In this document: piece by piece, positions 16,089-24,824 of the stretch
How positions within the stretch are numbered: position 1 is the first letter of the stretch
Layout: each line of letters opens with the position of its first letter
Assembly: GCF_900114325.1 (NCBI RefSeq)
Contig: NZ_FOSR01000001.1
Coordinates: forward strand, 265,693-329,692
Length of the DNA: 64,000 nt
Reading direction: 5' to 3'
Source of the DNA: Rhodanobacter glycinis
Lineage (GTDB): Bacteria > Pseudomonadota > Gammaproteobacteria > Xanthomonadales > Rhodanobacteraceae
Program-made: the position numbers and the translations under genes
Notes under the pieces: generated by a model
The model's input: only the letters and a program-made list of their open reading frames with translations
What the model was told of the DNA's origin: nothing
Database searches by the model: none

Positions 16089-17036
16089 ATGAGTCCAGTT
16101 TCTGCTTCGCTAGCTTTCGTGTTTCCGGGCCAGGGCTCGCAGTCGGTCGGCATGCTGGCCGAACTGGCGAGCGCGCATGGTGAGGTGAAGGCCGCGTTCG
16201 ACGAGGCGTCGCAAGGTGCTGGTGTCGACCTGTGGCAGATCAGTCAGCAGGGACCGGAAGCGCAGCTCAACAGCACCGAAAATACCCAGCCGGCCTTGCT
16301 GGCCGCCAGCGTGGCAGTGTGGCGCGTGTGGCAGAAGCAGGGCGGCGCCCAGCCGGCATGCCTGTCCGGCCACAGTCTGGGCGAGTACAGCGCACTGGTT
16401 TGCGCAGGTGCCTTGTCGCTGCATGAGGCGGCGGCGCTGGTGGCCGAGCGTGGCCGCTTGATGCAGTCGGCGGTGCCGGCCGGTGTTGGCGCGATGGCGG
16501 CCATCATCGGTGGCGACGACGCGCAGATCGCAGCGGTGTGCGAAGAGGTGGCGCAGGGCCAGGTGGTGGCGCCGGCCAATTACAATTCGCCGGGTCAGCT
16601 GGTGATCGCGGGCAATGCCGAAGCCGTGGATCGCGCACTGGCGAAACTGGCCGAGCTTGGCGTGAAGAAAGCGGTGAAGCTGGCCGTGTCGGTCCCTTCG
16701 CACTGCGCCTTGATGCGCGAAGCGGCGGATCGCCTGGGCGAGCGCATGGCTTCGATCGATTGGCAGTCGCCGGCGATTCCGGTGGTGCAGAACGCCGAGG
16801 CGAAGGCCTATGACAGCCTCGACGACATTCGTGGCGCCTTGCAGCGCCAGCTGTACCTGCCGGTACGCTGGACCGAGTGCGTGCAGGTGCTGGCTGCCGG
16901 TGGTGCCACGCAAGTGGCCGAGTGCGGCCCCGGCAAGGTGTTGTCCGGCTTGATCAAGCGCATCGACAAGAGCGTACAGTCGCGCGCCATTGGTGCGCCT
17001 GCCGAGATGGATGCCGCGTTGGCCGAATGGCGTTGA
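16089..17036 (+). CDS. fabD: Malonyl-CoA:ACP transacylase
   Basis: 315-aa FabD, which moves malonyl from CoA to ACP. The nucleophile is S96 in GHSLGEYSAL, with the partner His in VSVPSHCALM near residue 205 and the N-terminal FPGQGSQ oxyanion loop at about 12-18. Length matches the family (about 310 aa). It lies between fabH and fabG with short spacers, in the standard fab order. Confidence 0.96.
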   Translation: MSPVSASLAFVFPGQGSQSVGMLAELASAHGEVKAAFDEASQGAGVDLWQISQQGPEAQLNSTENTQPALLAASVAVWRVWQKQGGAQPACLSGHSLGEYSALVCAGALSLHEAAALVAERGRLMQSAVPAGVGAMAAIIGGDDAQIAAVCEEVAQGQVVAPANYNSPGQLVIAGNAEAVDRALAKLAELGVKKAVKLAVSVPSHCALMREAADRLGERMASIDWQSPAIPVVQNAEAKAYDSLDDIRGALQRQLYLPVRWTECVQVLAAGGATQVAECGPGKVLSGLIKRIDKSVQSRAIGAPAEMDAALAEWR

Positions 17037-17111
17037 GCGGGCACGCGTTACGCTTTTCAACAGCCGTTTCCTGACCCTTTTTCCAATTCATTCCCGCAAG
17101 GAATCCGATTG

Positions 17112-17855
17112 ATGAGCAACACACTGCAAGGTGAAGTCGTCCTGGTCACCGGCGCCAGCCGCGGCATCGGCGCGGCGATTGCCGACACCCTGGCCACCCA
17201 GGGCGCGACCGTGATCGGCACGGCCACCAGTGACGCCGGCGCCGCCGCGATCGGCGAGCGCCTGGCTGCGCACGGCGGCCATGGCCGCGTGCTGAACGTG
17301 ACCGACGGTGCCGCCGTCGAGGCGCTGATCGGCGATATCGCCAAGGAGTTCGGCGCGGTCTCGATCCTGGTCAACAATGCCGGCATTACCCGCGACCAAC
17401 TGTTGATGCGCATGAAGGACGAGGACTGGCAGGCGATCATCGACACCAACCTCACCTCGGTCTACCGCACGTCCAAGGCGGTGATGCGCGGCATGATGAA
17501 GGCGAAGAAGGGGCGCATCATCTCGATCGCCTCGGTGATCGGCCTGACCGGCAATCCGGGGCAGGCCAATTACGCGGCGGCGAAGGCGGGCATCATCGCT
17601 TTCTCCAAGTCGCTGGCGCGCGAGATCGGCAGCCGCGGCATTACCGTCAACGTGGTGGCGCCCGGTTTCATCGATACCGACATGACCCGTGCGTTGCCGG
17701 AAGAGTCGAAGCAGGCGTTGCTGGGGCAAATCGCCCTGGGGCGGCTGGGCGAGGCCTCGGACATTGCGCAGGCGGTGGCGTTTCTTGCATCGCCCGCCGC
17801 GGCCTACATCACCGGCGAGACGTTGCACGTCAATGGCGGCATGTACATGCCCTGA
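17112..17855 (+). CDS. fabG: 3-oxoacyl-ACP reductase
   Basis: 247-aa short-chain dehydrogenase that reduces 3-oxoacyl-ACP with NADPH. The cofactor motif TGASRGIG is at 13-20, NNAG follows in the middle, and the catalytic residues are Ser in SIASVIG and Tyr/Lys in YAAAK. Residues after it (VAPGFIDTDMT) match FabG. The ATG at 17112 was chosen over a TTG one codon before. The 436 bp to acpP hold the palindromic element at 17908-18075 and the acpP promoter. Confidence 0.96.
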   Translation: MSNTLQGEVVLVTGASRGIGAAIADTLATQGATVIGTATSDAGAAAIGERLAAHGGHGRVLNVTDGAAVEALIGDIAKEFGAVSILVNNAGITRDQLLMRMKDEDWQAIIDTNLTSVYRTSKAVMRGMMKAKKGRIISIASVIGLTGNPGQANYAAAKAGIIAFSKSLAREIGSRGITVNVVAPGFIDTDMTRALPEESKQALLGQIALGRLGEASDIAQAVAFLASPAAAYITGETLHVNGGMYMP

Positions 17856-17907
17856 GGCATTCACGTTTCCTGCACGAAGCGTGTCGATCCGGCTTCGTGA
17901 GCCAGTT

Positions 17908-18075
17908 CTAGGAGCGTGGGCGGCAGAAATCTTCCGGGCTGCAAAAGCGTCTGCGTGGTCCATATTCCCGTCGCTTCTTGGCCCATAGAACCACTATGGG
18001 CCGGCGAATCGCCGAAAATCTGTCCTCACGCAGCCACTTTTTCGCCTCGAAAGTTTCTACCGTCCACGCTCCTAG
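17908..18075. repeat. 168-bp MITE-like palindromic element
   Basis: Terminal inverted repeats of 22 bp, 17908-17929 and 18054-18075, pair at 20 of 22 positions and start CTAGGAGCGTGG. Internal segments also pair imperfectly (about 17943-17957 with 18027-18041), and the centre is a perfect 9-bp hairpin, GGCCCATAG / CTATGGGCC (17980-17988 with 17994-18002). The whole unit can fold as one long stem. No open frame of note lies inside. The CTAGGAGCG ends recall REP-type elements of pseudomonads, but I cannot place it in a named family. Confidence 0.75.
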
Positions 18076-18108
18076 GTTCCGGTTCCATTCGGAAGCGTAT
18101 TCAAACAG

Positions 18109-18139
18109 TTGTCGCCAGCGGCTTCGTTTTAGGCGACAA
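18109..18139. promoter_or_regulatory. Inverted repeat upstream of acpP
   Basis: 8-bp arms TTGTCGCC (18109-18116) and GGCGACAA (18132-18139) separated by 15 bp. It lies about 80 bp before the acpP -10 box, a position suitable for a dimeric regulator or a readthrough hairpin. Function unknown. Confidence 0.35.
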
Positions 18140-18196
18140 TTGATCCTTCGCGTCGACCGTGGGGTCGGCGCCGTACCATTGCCGGCGGCAGGTACG

Positions 18197-18225
18197 TGGC
18201 GACTTCACGGTTTAGCCACTACAAT
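18197..18225 (+). promoter_or_regulatory. Probable acpP promoter
   Basis: A good -10 box TACAAT at 18220-18225 with only a weak -35 (TGGCGA at 18197-18202, 17-bp spacer). It would give a leader of about 60 nt containing a GCCGG/CCGGC hairpin before the GGGAGG ribosome binding site. Confidence 0.4.
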
Positions 18226-18291
18226 CCGCCGGTCTTTGCCGGCCGAGGCCGGCGCTGAATCAAGCAAATTCCCCGTGGGAGGTTTGGCAAC

Positions 18292-18531
18292 ATGAGCACC
18301 ATCGAAGAGCGTGTCAAGAAAATCGTCGTCGAGCAGTTGGGCGTGAAAGAGGATGAAGTCACGACGAATGCGTCGTTCGTGGATGATCTGGGCGCCGATT
18401 CGCTGGACACGGTCGAACTGGTGATGGCCCTCGAGGAAGAGTTCGAGACCGAGATTCCGGACGAGGAAGCCGAGAAGATCACCACCGTGCAGCAGGCCGT
18501 CGATTACATCAAGGCCCACACCAAGGACTGA
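18292..18531 (+). CDS. acpP: Acyl carrier protein
   Basis: 79-aa acidic ACP. S37 in the invariant DSL motif ([18 protein letters not shown]) carries the 4'-phosphopantetheine that holds growing acyl chains. It is almost identical in pattern to E. coli AcpP. The ATG is preceded by a strong GGGAGG site, in keeping with high expression. It has its own leader with promoter and upstream inverted repeats, and a hairpin after the stop. Confidence 0.98.
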   Translation: MSTIEERVKKIVVEQLGVKEDEVTTNASFVDDLGADSLDTVELVMALEEEFETEIPDEEAEKITTVQQAVDYIKAHTKD

Positions 18532-18590
18532 TCGACATGTGGCGGCCAACGGCGCAGGCCGTGCCGTCGCTCACGTGGCGATATCGGAAG

Positions 18591-18613
18591 CTGCGCCGAA
18601 CGGGCGCAGTTTT
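18591..18613 (+). terminator. Hairpin terminator after acpP
   Basis: 7-bp stem CTGCGCC / GGCGCAG with loop GAACG followed by TTTTCGTTT. A modest terminator that could let some transcription continue into fabF. Confidence 0.5.
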
Positions 18614-18732
18614 CGTTTCTGCAATCTGCAACGTCCGATCCCGTATGGTGTGCTGGTTCGGCGGGCACCCGAGAATGAGGGAAAGCGACGGCGGGCCGTC
18701 CGAATCCCCGGAGCACGAAGGAACTTTCATCC

Positions 18733-20022
18733 ATGAGCAAACGACGTGTGGTAGTGACCGGCATGGGCATCGTCTCGCCGGTCGGCAACGACATCGCCAC
18801 CGCCTGGAAGAACGTCGTCGAGGGTCACAGCGGCATTGGCCCTGTCACCAACTTCGACGTCAGCGCCTATGCCACCCGCATTGCGGGCGAAGTCCGTGAT
18901 TTCGATCCTGTCGACGCCTATTTCGTCGGCACCGATACGCCGGATGACGAGCGGCGCGCCATCGCGAAGGATTTCAAGCGGATGGATCCGTTCATTCACT
19001 ACGGCATCGTTGCCGGCACGCATGCGTTCCGGCAGTCGGGGCTGGTGGTCACGGACGCGAATGCCGGCCGCATCGGCATCGCTGCAGGTGCCGGTATCGG
19101 CGGCCTGCACACCATCGAGTCCACGGCGCTGGAACTGGCCGAGAAGGGCCCGCGCAAGGTGTCGCCGTTCTACGTGCCCAGCTCGATCATCAACATGGTC
19201 GCCGGCAACCTGTCGATCTATCACGGCCTGAAGGGGCCGAACATCGCACTGGTCTCGGCCTGCACCACGGCCGCGCACAACATTGGCATGGCGATGCGCC
19301 TGATCCAGTACGGCGATGCCGACGCGATGATTGCCGGCGGCGCCGAGTTCGCTACCACGCCGACGGCGATGGCGGGCTTCTGCTCGGCCAAGGCGATGTC
19401 CACGCGCAATGATGATCCGACGCACGCCAGTCGTCCGTGGGATGTCGGTCGCGACGGCTTCCTGCTGTCGAACGGCGCGGGCATGCTGATGCTCGAGGAA
19501 TACGAGTTTGCCAAGGCCCGTGGCGCCCACATCCTGGGCGAGCTGATCGGTTTCGGCATGAGCGGCGACGCGTATCACATCACCGCGCCCAGCGGCGATG
19601 GCGCCGAACTGGCCATGCGCAACGCGCTGCACGATGCGCAACTGCAGCCGTCCGACGTGCAGTACGTCAATGCACACGGTACATCCACGCCGGTGGGTGA
19701 CCTGGGCGAAGCGAAGGCGATTCGCAATGTCTTCGGCGAGCACGCCACGAAGAAGGGGCAGTTCGCGGTCAGCTCCACCAAGTCGGTTACCGGGCATCTG
19801 CTTGGCGCGGCCGGCGGCGTGGAGGCGATCTTCTCGCTGATGGCGCTGCGCGATGGCGTGATGCCGCCAACGATGAATCTTGTCGACGTCGATCCGGAAG
19901 TCGCTGCGCTCGGCATGGACCTGGTGCCGAACAAGGCGGAAAAGGCCGACCTCAACGTCGTCATGTCGAACTCGTTCGGCTTCGGTGGCACCAACGGCAC
20001 GCTCGTCTTCCGTCGCGTCTGA
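18733..20022 (+). CDS. fabF: Beta-ketoacyl-ACP synthase II
   Basis: 429-aa FabF, the elongating condensing enzyme. The nucleophile is C177 in VSACTTAAHNIG, with the two histidines in NAHGTSTPVGD and KSVTGHLLGAAGG. It is about 16 residues longer than E. coli FabF because of an acidic insertion around FVGTDTPDDERRAIAK (64-79). It follows acpP by 201 bp. The pabB GTG start comes 5 nt after its stop, linking fatty-acid and folate genes in one unit. Confidence 0.95.
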   Translation: MSKRRVVVTGMGIVSPVGNDIATAWKNVVEGHSGIGPVTNFDVSAYATRIAGEVRDFDPVDAYFVGTDTPDDERRAIAKDFKRMDPFIHYGIVAGTHAFRQSGLVVTDANAGRIGIAAGAGIGGLHTIESTALELAEKGPRKVSPFYVPSSIINMVAGNLSIYHGLKGPNIALVSACTTAAHNIGMAMRLIQYGDADAMIAGGAEFATTPTAMAGFCSAKAMSTRNDDPTHASRPWDVGRDGFLLSNGAGMLMLEEYEFAKARGAHILGELIGFGMSGDAYHITAPSGDGAELAMRNALHDAQLQPSDVQYVNAHGTSTPVGDLGEAKAIRNVFGEHATKKGQFAVSSTKSVTGHLLGAAGGVEAIFSLMALRDGVMPPTMNLVDVDPEVAALGMDLVPNKAEKADLNVVMSNSFGFGGTNGTLVFRRV

Positions 20023-20027
20023 ACCGC

Positions 20028-21380
20028 GTGGCCTCGGTCACGCGAATCCTGCCCGGCCGGCGCGATCTGCTCGCGCCGGCCGCGTCGTATCCGCAGCGCT
20101 ATCCCGCGCTGCTGGCCAGCGCGGTCACCGGTACGCCGCAATCGCGCTTCGATATCCTCTTTACTGCCGGTAGTGCATCGCTGGCGCTGGGTGCCGACGG
20201 CACCGTGCGCGACGGGCAGGGCATCGTCGTCCCCGGCAGTTTTCTCGATGCGCTGGATGCTGTCTGGTCTGCGCATCGCCGCGAACGGATCGAGGATGGC
20301 GTGCCGTTCCACGGTGGCTGGTTTGTCTATCTCGGCTATGAACTGGTTGGCCAGATCGAGCCCAGCCTGCGCCTTCCCGTTTCGACGGGCGCCATGCCGG
20401 TCGCATTCGCGTTGCGCATCCCGGCTGCGGCCATCGTCGATCATGTCGGTGATCGAACGGTGCTGGTCGCGGAAGAGGGGAGTGAACACTGGCTCGACAC
20501 CCTGGCAGCCGATCTGGACACGCCGATGCCCGAGCTGCCGCTGGCCGCGCCATTGGGGATCGACGAGGACGATCCGCAGCACTTTCTGGCAGGCGTTCGG
20601 CGCATCCACGAGCATCTGTGCGACGGCGACGTGTTCCAGGTCAATCTTTCGCGTCGCTGGACCGCGCATTACGCCGAGCCACCTTCGCCGGCGAGCTTGA
20701 TGCGATCGTTGCGCGCCGCCAATCCCGCGCCCTTCGCGGGCTTGCTGCAACAGCCGGGATGGGCGGTGGTCAGTTCATCGCCCGAGCGCCTGGTGGAGTC
20801 GCGCGACGGCCTGCTGCAGACGCGCCCGATTGCCGGCACCCGGCCCCGCGTGGCGGGCGACGACGACGTCGAGCGCATCCGCGAACTCACCACGCATCCG
20901 AAGGAGCGTGCCGAGCACGTCATGCTGATCGACCTGGAGCGCAATGACCTGGGGCGCGTGTGCGTGCCGGGCAGCGTGCAGGTTGACGAGCTGATGGTGG
21001 TGGAAAGCTACGCGCACGTGCACCACATCGTTTCCAATGTGCGCGGCCGCGCGCGTGCGGGCATTACGCCAGGGCAGGTGATCGCCGCGACGTTCCCTGG
21101 TGGCACCATCACCGGTTGCCCCAAGGTGCGTTGCATGGACATCATCGGCGCGCTCGAACAGGAGCCGCGCGGCGCCTACACCGGTGCGCTGGGCTATCTG
21201 GACGATAATGGCGACATGGACCTCAATATCCTGATTCGCACGCTTGCCGTCGAGGGCGCACAGGTTTCGCTGCGCGCCGGTGCTGGCATCGTCACCGACT
21301 CGGTACCGGAGAAGGAGCTGGACGAGACGCGGGCCAAGGCGCGTGGCCTGTTGCGCGCCTTGGGCATGGCGGGCGCATGA
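20028..21380 (+). CDS. pabB: Aminodeoxychorismate synthase component I
   Basis: 450-aa chorismate-binding enzyme that aminates chorismate to 4-amino-4-deoxychorismate for folate synthesis, using ammonia from a PabA subunit not present here. Diagnostic blocks are PIAGTRPR, LIDLERNDLGRVC and GGTITGCPKVRCMDIIGALE near the C-terminus; the last is typical of PabB/TrpE. I choose PabB over TrpE because of the adjacent pabC. The start is a GTG; the stop overlaps the pabC start by 4 nt. Confidence 0.92.
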   Translation: MASVTRILPGRRDLLAPAASYPQRYPALLASAVTGTPQSRFDILFTAGSASLALGADGTVRDGQGIVVPGSFLDALDAVWSAHRRERIEDGVPFHGGWFVYLGYELVGQIEPSLRLPVSTGAMPVAFALRIPAAAIVDHVGDRTVLVAEEGSEHWLDTLAADLDTPMPELPLAAPLGIDEDDPQHFLAGVRRIHEHLCDGDVFQVNLSRRWTAHYAEPPSPASLMRSLRAANPAPFAGLLQQPGWAVVSSSPERLVESRDGLLQTRPIAGTRPRVAGDDDVERIRELTTHPKERAEHVMLIDLERNDLGRVCVPGSVQVDELMVVESYAHVHHIVSNVRGRARAGITPGQVIAATFPGGTITGCPKVRCMDIIGALEQEPRGAYTGALGYLDDNGDMDLNILIRTLAVEGAQVSLRAGAGIVTDSVPEKELDETRAKARGLLRALGMAGA

Positions 21381-22189
21381 GGCTGGTCGACGGCGAGCCG
21401 GCCGACACGATCTCCGCGGACGACCGCGGGCTGGGTTATGGCGATGGCCTGTTCGAGACCATCCGCTTCGTCGCCGGTGGCGCCCCGCTGTGGCCACGCC
21501 ACATGCAGCGGTTGGCCCATGGCTGCGAACGCCTGCGCCTGCCGTTACCCGATCCCGAATCGCTGGAGCGCGAGGCACGCCGGGTATGCGAAGGCATGGC
21601 TGGTGCGGTGGTGCGCATCACGCTGACCCGGGGTGTCGGCGAACGCGGTTACGCGATGCCGGCAAGTCCGCGTTGCACGCGTATCGTGGCGTCGTTCCCG
21701 ATGCCGTCGATGGCATCGGCCCATGTCGATGGCATTCGCCTGCACTTGTGCAAGACGCACCTGGCGGAACAGCCGACGCTGGCCGGCCTCAAGCACCTCA
21801 ATCGACTGGAGCAGGTGCTGGCGCGGGCCGAATGGAACGATCCGGCGATTGCCGAGGGGCTGCTGTGCGACGTGCATGGCCGCGTGATCTCGGCCGTGTC
21901 GGCCAACCTGTTCGCGGTGATCGATGGCGTGGCGATGACACCGTCGCTGGAACGTTGCGGCGTGGCCGGCGTGGCGCGTGCCGAGGTGCTGGCTGCCCTG
22001 CCGCAGGCGCAGGTGCGTGATTTGCCGCTGGACGAATGCCTGCGTGCGTCTGAACTGTTCCTCACTTCCAGCGTGCGCGGCATCCTGCCGGTTCAGGCCG
22101 TGGGCGATAACGTGTATGGTCCCGGCCCAGTCACGCGCGCGATGCAGGCGCACTGGGCGGACCTTGGCTTTCCGATGGAGCAGGCATGA
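21377..22189 (+). CDS. pabC: Aminodeoxychorismate lyase
   Basis: 270-aa PLP enzyme of fold type IV that converts 4-amino-4-deoxychorismate to p-aminobenzoate and pyruvate. The Schiff-base lysine is K139 in GLKHLNRLEQVLA. The N-terminal DRGLGYGDGLFETIR and the SVSANLFAVIDG/LTSSVRGILPV regions match the PabC/IlvE family. It overlaps pabB and mltG by 4 nt at each end, so translation is tightly coupled. Confidence 0.93.
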   Translation: MRLVDGEPADTISADDRGLGYGDGLFETIRFVAGGAPLWPRHMQRLAHGCERLRLPLPDPESLEREARRVCEGMAGAVVRITLTRGVGERGYAMPASPRCTRIVASFPMPSMASAHVDGIRLHLCKTHLAEQPTLAGLKHLNRLEQVLARAEWNDPAIAEGLLCDVHGRVISAVSANLFAVIDGVAMTPSLERCGVAGVARAEVLAALPQAQVRDLPLDECLRASELFLTSSVRGILPVQAVGDNVYGPGPVTRAMQAHWADLGFPMEQA

Positions 22190-23226
22190 GTCGACGCAAG
22201 ACAACACGGGGGGGCGCACTGGCGCGCGTGCTGGCACTGGTAGTCGTGCTGGCACTGGTCGCCGCATTGGCCTGGGGCTGGCGCGACTTCACGCGCTTCA
22301 CCGCCGCGCCCATGCAGGTGACAGCGGCCGGGCAGAGCATCGATATCGGGCGCGGCACCAGCTTCAAGGAAATCGTGCGCGAACTTCGCCGGCGCGGTTT
22401 CACCCATGCCGCACCCTTCGCCTGGCGCCTGCTGGCCGAACGCATGCACGTGACCGGTCGCCTGCATGCCGGCGAGTACGCGCTGCCGGTCGGCATCACG
22501 CCGACCCGGTTGCTGGACAACATGGCCAAGGGCAAGGTGTTGCAGCGCGACTTCACCATCGTCGATGGCTGGACTTTCCACGAGATGCTGCAGGCCTTGC
22601 AGCAGGCGCCGAAACTGAAGCACGACAGCGTGGGGCTGGACGACGCGACGATCATGCAGCGCATCGGTGCGGCAGGCGAAGCACCCGAAGGACGCTTCCT
22701 GCCCGAGACCTACGCCTACGTGAAGGGCGACACCGACCTTGATGTACTCAAGCGCTCGCACGAGGCGATGGTCAAGATGCTGGCCCGGCTGTGGCCGCAG
22801 CGTGCGGAGAATTTGCCGCTGGCCACGCCCTACGACGCGCTGATCCTTGCTTCCATCGTGGAGAAGGAAACCGGGCGTGCCGACGAACGCGAGAAGATCG
22901 CCGGCGTGTTCGTGCGGCGCTTGCAGAAGCACATGCTGCTGCAGACCGACCCCAGCGTGATCTATGGCATGGGCGCGAATTACCACGGCAACATCCGCAA
23001 GGTCGATCTCACCACCGACACGCCATACAACACGTACACGCGCCCGGGCCTGCCGCCCACGCCGATCGCGTTGCCGGGCAAACCGGCGATCGAGGCGGCG
23101 TTGCATCCGGCGGACGGTACCGCGTTGTATTTCGTCGCTCGCGGCGACGGTACCCACGTGTTCGCCGACACCTTGCAGGAGCAAAATCACAATGTGGCCT
23201 GCTATCAACTGAAGCGTTGCCCATGA
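22186..23226 (+). CDS. mltG: Endolytic murein transglycosylase MltG
   Basis: 346-aa YceG-like protein that cuts nascent glycan strands and sets their length. An N-terminal membrane anchor (VLALVVVLALVAALAWGW, about 18-35) is followed by a LysM-like region and the catalytic domain with the conserved Glu in ILASIVEKETGRADER and the SVIYGMG and NTYTRPGLPPTPIALPG blocks. It acts on the periplasmic side. The order pabC-mltG-tmk-holB is the same as in E. coli. Confidence 0.94.
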   Translation: MSRRKTTRGGALARVLALVVVLALVAALAWGWRDFTRFTAAPMQVTAAGQSIDIGRGTSFKEIVRELRRRGFTHAAPFAWRLLAERMHVTGRLHAGEYALPVGITPTRLLDNMAKGKVLQRDFTIVDGWTFHEMLQALQQAPKLKHDSVGLDDATIMQRIGAAGEAPEGRFLPETYAYVKGDTDLDVLKRSHEAMVKMLARLWPQRAENLPLATPYDALILASIVEKETGRADEREKIAGVFVRRLQKHMLLQTDPSVIYGMGANYHGNIRKVDLTTDTPYNTYTRPGLPPTPIALPGKPAIEAALHPADGTALYFVARGDGTHVFADTLQEQNHNVACYQLKRCP

Positions 23227-23876
23227 CTGCGTCGTCGATGACTGCTCCACGCGGCAAATTCATCAGCCTGGAAGGCGGCGAGGGCGCCGGCAAGAGCACC
23301 TTGCTGGCGGGTTTGCGTGAACGCTTCGCGGCACGCGGCATCGACCTGTTGCTGACCCGTGAGCCCGGTGGCACCGATCTGGGCGAGGCGGTGCGCAGCA
23401 TCCTGCTCGATCCGGCGCGGCGCGGCATGAGTGCGGAAAGCGAGTTGTTGCTGATGTTCGCCTCCCGCGCGCAACTGGTACGCGAAGTGATCGAGCCGGC
23501 GTTGGCGGCGGGACGCTGGGTGTTGTGCGATCGCTACGTGGATGCCAGCTACGCCTATCAGGGCGGTGGTCGCGGGCAACCGCGCGAACGCATCGCTGCG
23601 TTGGAAGCGTGGGCGTGTGCCGGCCTGAAACCCGACCTGACCCTGTTGCTGGATCTGCCGGTGTCGACGGGTCGTGCGCGCGCCGCCGGTCGCGGCGAGG
23701 CCGATCGCATCGAGGTCGAGGCCGACGCCTTTTTCGAACGCGTGCGCGCGACGTACCGCGAGCTTGCCGTCGCCGAGCCGGAGCGGTTCCGCGTGATCGA
23801 CGCCAGCCTGGCCCCCGCAGAAGTCCTGCAGGCTGCGCTGGACGCGTCCGCCCACGTTTTCGGAGCCACGCCATGA
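23223..23876 (+). CDS. tmk: Thymidylate kinase
   Basis: 217-aa kinase converting dTMP to dTDP. The P-loop GGEGAGKSTL (about residues 18-27), the DRY motif in LCDRYVDASYAYQGGGRG, and the LDLPVSTGRARAAGRGEADRIE lid region are all present. The ATG overlaps the mltG stop; a second Met six residues later (MTAPRGKF) could also serve. Its own stop overlaps the holB start. Confidence 0.95.
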   Translation: MTASSMTAPRGKFISLEGGEGAGKSTLLAGLRERFAARGIDLLLTREPGGTDLGEAVRSILLDPARRGMSAESELLLMFASRAQLVREVIEPALAAGRWVLCDRYVDASYAYQGGGRGQPRERIAALEAWACAGLKPDLTLLLDLPVSTGRARAAGRGEADRIEVEADAFFERVRATYRELAVAEPERFRVIDASLAPAEVLQAALDASAHVFGATP

Positions 23877-24808
23877 ATACGCCTCCCTGGCATGCCGAGC
23901 CGTGGACGCGCTTGCAAGCGCGGCGCCAACGCGATGCCTTGCCGCACGCGCCGCTGCTGGCCGGGCCGGCCGGGCTGGGCAAGCGCGACTTCCTGCAGCG
24001 CTTCGTGCGCGGCCTGTTGTGCCAGCAGCCGGTGGATGGCGATGCGTGTGGTCGCTGCCGCAGCTGCCTGTTGCTCGATGCCGGTACGCATCCGGATCGG
24101 GTCACGTTGAGTTACGGCCTGCGCAAGGATGGCGTGCAACGCAGCGAGATCGTGGTCGACCAGATTCGCGAATTGTCCGCGCGCCTGGCCACCTCCAGCC
24201 AGTTCGGCGGCTGGCAGGTGACCAGCATCGATCCGGCCGACGCCATGAATGCGGCTGCCGCCAACGCCTTGCTGAAAACGCTGGAGGAGCCGACACGGGA
24301 GACCATGCTGGTGCTGGTGGCCGACGCGCCCTGGCGCTTGCCGCAGACCATCCGCAGCCGCTGCCAGCGCATCGATTTCGCCTTGCCTCCGCGCGAGCAG
24401 GCCCTGGCGTGGCTGCAGGCCGAAGGCGTGGCCGATGCGGTGGCCGCGCTCGACGCGGCCGGTGGCAATCCGGGATTGGCGCGCGACTGGGCACGCGAAG
24501 GCGCACTCGATCGCCGCAAGGAGGTGCGCAAGGACCTGGCTGCGCTTGCGGCGGGTCGCGGCGAAGCCATGGAGGTGGTGCGGCGCTGGCTGGACAACGA
24601 GCCGGCACAGCGACTGTGGTTTGCCGCCCAGGCCGTGGCCGACGAGGTAAAGGCTCGTTCCGGCGGGCAGGACGGCCCACTATCCAGTGCACTGGATATC
24701 GAATCGCTGGGGCACTGGTACGACCGCGTCAACCGCACCCGCGATGCCTTGCGCGGTCCGTTGCGTGGCGATCTGCTGCTGCTCGAGCTGTTTGGCGACT
24801 GGCGCTGA
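23873..24808 (+). CDS. holB: DNA polymerase III subunit delta'
   Basis: 311-aa clamp-loader subunit related to DnaX. The P-loop is degenerate (GPAGLGKRDF, with Arg in place of the usual Thr/Ser), as expected for an ATP-inactive delta' subunit. Zinc cysteines appear in CGRCRSC plus an upstream Cys. The [11 protein letters not shown] segment and the SRCQRIDF arginine region match the family. Coupled to tmk by a 4-nt overlap. Confidence 0.92.
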   Translation: MNTPPWHAEPWTRLQARRQRDALPHAPLLAGPAGLGKRDFLQRFVRGLLCQQPVDGDACGRCRSCLLLDAGTHPDRVTLSYGLRKDGVQRSEIVVDQIRELSARLATSSQFGGWQVTSIDPADAMNAAAANALLKTLEEPTRETMLVLVADAPWRLPQTIRSRCQRIDFALPPREQALAWLQAEGVADAVAALDAAGGNPGLARDWAREGALDRRKEVRKDLAALAAGRGEAMEVVRRWLDNEPAQRLWFAAQAVADEVKARSGGQDGPLSSALDIESLGHWYDRVNRTRDALRGPLRGDLLLLELFGDWR

Positions 24809-24824
24809 GGCCCGGGACCGGACG

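Noticed and set aside
18532-18732. Small proteins between acpP and fabF
   Set aside because: The frames are Arg-rich shadows without ribosome sites, and a terminator hairpin lies within them.
22791-23222. Longer N-terminus for thymidylate kinase
   Set aside because: It would run inside mltG; the ATG at 23223 with a 4-nt overlap fits the family length.
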